A stretch of DNA of 64,000 nucleotides from Sphingomonas_B tabacisoli. GTDB lineage: Bacteria; Pseudomonadota; Alphaproteobacteria; Sphingomonadales; Sphingomonadaceae. The stretch covers positions 1,798,001 to 1,862,000 of the forward strand of contig NZ_JBHUDY010000001.1 in the NCBI RefSeq assembly GCF_042678385.1, given 5' to 3'. A program made the translations under genes and the position numbers. Below are positions 63,315 to 64,000 of this stretch, piece by piece. The first letter of the stretch is position 1, and every line of letters begins with the position of its first letter. Under the pieces are notes generated by a model. It saw only the letters and a list, made by a program, of their open reading frames with translations. It was not told where the DNA came from and did no database searches.

Positions 63315-63770
63315 ATGATCCGCCCTGCCCCGCTCGCTGTTGCAGCATTTGCCCTGCTGGCGCTGCCCGGTTGCGCGAAGAAGAAGGAGCTGAACGTCAC
63401 CGACGCCTATATCCGCTTCTCGCCGATACCGACCAATCCGTCCGCAGCCTATTTCACCGTGCATGGCGGCGACAAGGACGTGAACTTGATCGACGTCTCC
63501 ACCGAAGTCGCGATCCGAAGCGAAATGCACGAAAGCATGAATGCCGGCGGGATGGCATCGATGAAGCCGATCATGAGCGTGCCGATTCCCGCCGGCAGCC
63601 TCGTGAAGTTCGAGCCCGGCGGCAAGCATGTGATGCTCTACAAGATCAATCCGGGCCTGCAGCCGCCCAAGATCGTGACGCTGACCTTCGCTTTCTCGAA
63701 CGGCGAGCGGATCCAGGCGGATGCGCAACTGGTCGCGGCCGGCGATGCGGGGCCGGGTGCGAAGAAATAG
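63315..63770 (+). CDS. PCu(A)C-type copper chaperone lipoprotein
   Basis: 151 aa from ATG 63315. Lipoprotein signal MIRPAPLAVAAFALLALPGCAKK (lipobox L-P-G-C). The PCuAC domain follows, with the copper motif MHESMNAGGMASMKPI and a later His-Val-Met (GKHVMLY), fitting H-M-x-n-H-x-M. It delivers Cu(I) to the CuA centre of cytochrome oxidase in the periplasm. Confidence 0.85.
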   Translation: MIRPAPLAVAAFALLALPGCAKKKELNVTDAYIRFSPIPTNPSAAYFTVHGGDKDVNLIDVSTEVAIRSEMHESMNAGGMASMKPIMSVPIPAGSLVKFEPGGKHVMLYKINPGLQPPKIVTLTFAFSNGERIQADAQLVAAGDAGPGAKK

Positions 63771-64000
63771 CGGCCGCCCGCTGACCGAGGCGGAGCGCAA
63801 TCTCGCCGCTTCGATGTTCGGCGGCGAGATCGACTATGACCGGGTCCGTATCCACGCGGCGAAATGGTGGCCGTTTCAGCCGAAGCGCGTCGCGATGTCG
63901 CCGGACGGGCACATCTGGTTCCACCCGGAGGGCGGCCTGTATTGCGACGATTTCTGTGGGCAGGACCTAGGGAGCCAAGGGCTGTTCATCCATGAGATGA
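63745..64000 (+). CDS. putative metallopeptidase-like protein, truncated by window end
   Basis: Frame open from ATG 63745 (or GTG 63757) to the window edge, 85 codons. It overlaps the copper chaperone by 26 nt. The readable part is RPLTEAERNLAASMFGGEIDYDRVRIHAAKWWPFQPKRVAMSPDGHIWFHPEGGLYCDDFC, ending GLFIHEM. Sphingomonads carry conserved proteins of this type, usually annotated vgr-related. The last residues start a possible HExxH zinc motif (HEM). The rest is outside. Confidence 0.6.
   Translation, partial: MRGRVRRNSGRPLTEAERNLAASMFGGEIDYDRVRIHAAKWWPFQPKRVAMSPDGHIWFHPEGGLYCDDFCGQDLGSQGLFIHEM

Overview
The window reads as chromosomal DNA of a GC-rich alphaproteobacterium, most likely a sphingomonad (Sphingomonas or a close relative). 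The assignment is inference. It rests on the imuA-imuB-dnaE2 cassette with an alphaproteobacterial GTTC-N7-GTTC LexA box, a dnaK promoter of the alphaproteobacterial CTTG-N17-CCTATAT heat-shock type, palindromic intergenic repeats of the kind common in sphingomonad genomes, and many short conserved proteins typical of that family. Most of the window is housekeeping sequence. The main accessory element is a complete type II-C CRISPR-Cas9 locus at 1.5-7.5 kb.

Layout, 0-13 kb. A cut-off TonB-like gene, a small exported protein and a lipoprotein come first. Then follow a predicted tracrRNA on the minus strand, cas9 (1,045 aa, all RuvC and HNH catalytic residues present), cas1, cas2, and an array of 19 identical 36-nt repeats with 18 spacers. 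The tracrRNA can be read directly: an 18-nt perfect anti-repeat extended by G-U pairs, a GCAGU/ACUGC nexus hairpin, and a UACG-loop terminator with a U-run. This orients array and tracrRNA on the minus strand, opposite to the cas genes. On the far side of the array the minus-strand SOS mutagenesis operon imuA-imuB-dnaE2 points straight into it, separated by 112 nt that includes a long hairpin touching the first repeat.

Layout, 13-30 kb. An arginine succinyltransferase (AST) cluster (M20 hydrolase, astA, astB) is followed by a DUF72 protein, a KefB-like antiporter, a SulP transporter, a PhnA-like protein, tRNA-Leu(CAA), a SIR2-domain protein, a Rieske oxygenase, a response regulator, a pseudouridine synthase whose C-terminus is encoded by a palindromic repeat, rsmD, a DMT transporter and a UvrD helicase.

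Layout, 29-46 kb. A small AT-richer islet holds an unknown gene. Next come a heme peroxidase with a structured, terminator-bearing upstream RNA, a DUF4337 protein, MFS-cysK, a cell-wall hydrolase, and aroK-aroB, where the aroB stop lies inside tRNA-Pro. An orphan gene, two exported proteins, ettA, and a large S8 protease with three tandem C-terminal modules follow.

Layout, 46-64 kb. A periplasmic methyltransferase-like protein, an erythromycin-esterase family protein, an Nramp/PRC-barrel/lipoprotein cluster, TMEM175, rimO, an M17 peptidase, marR-nlpC-argC, an EF-hand protein, purB, a second methyltransferase paralogue, dnaJ, dnaK, a copper chaperone and a cut-off gene complete the window.
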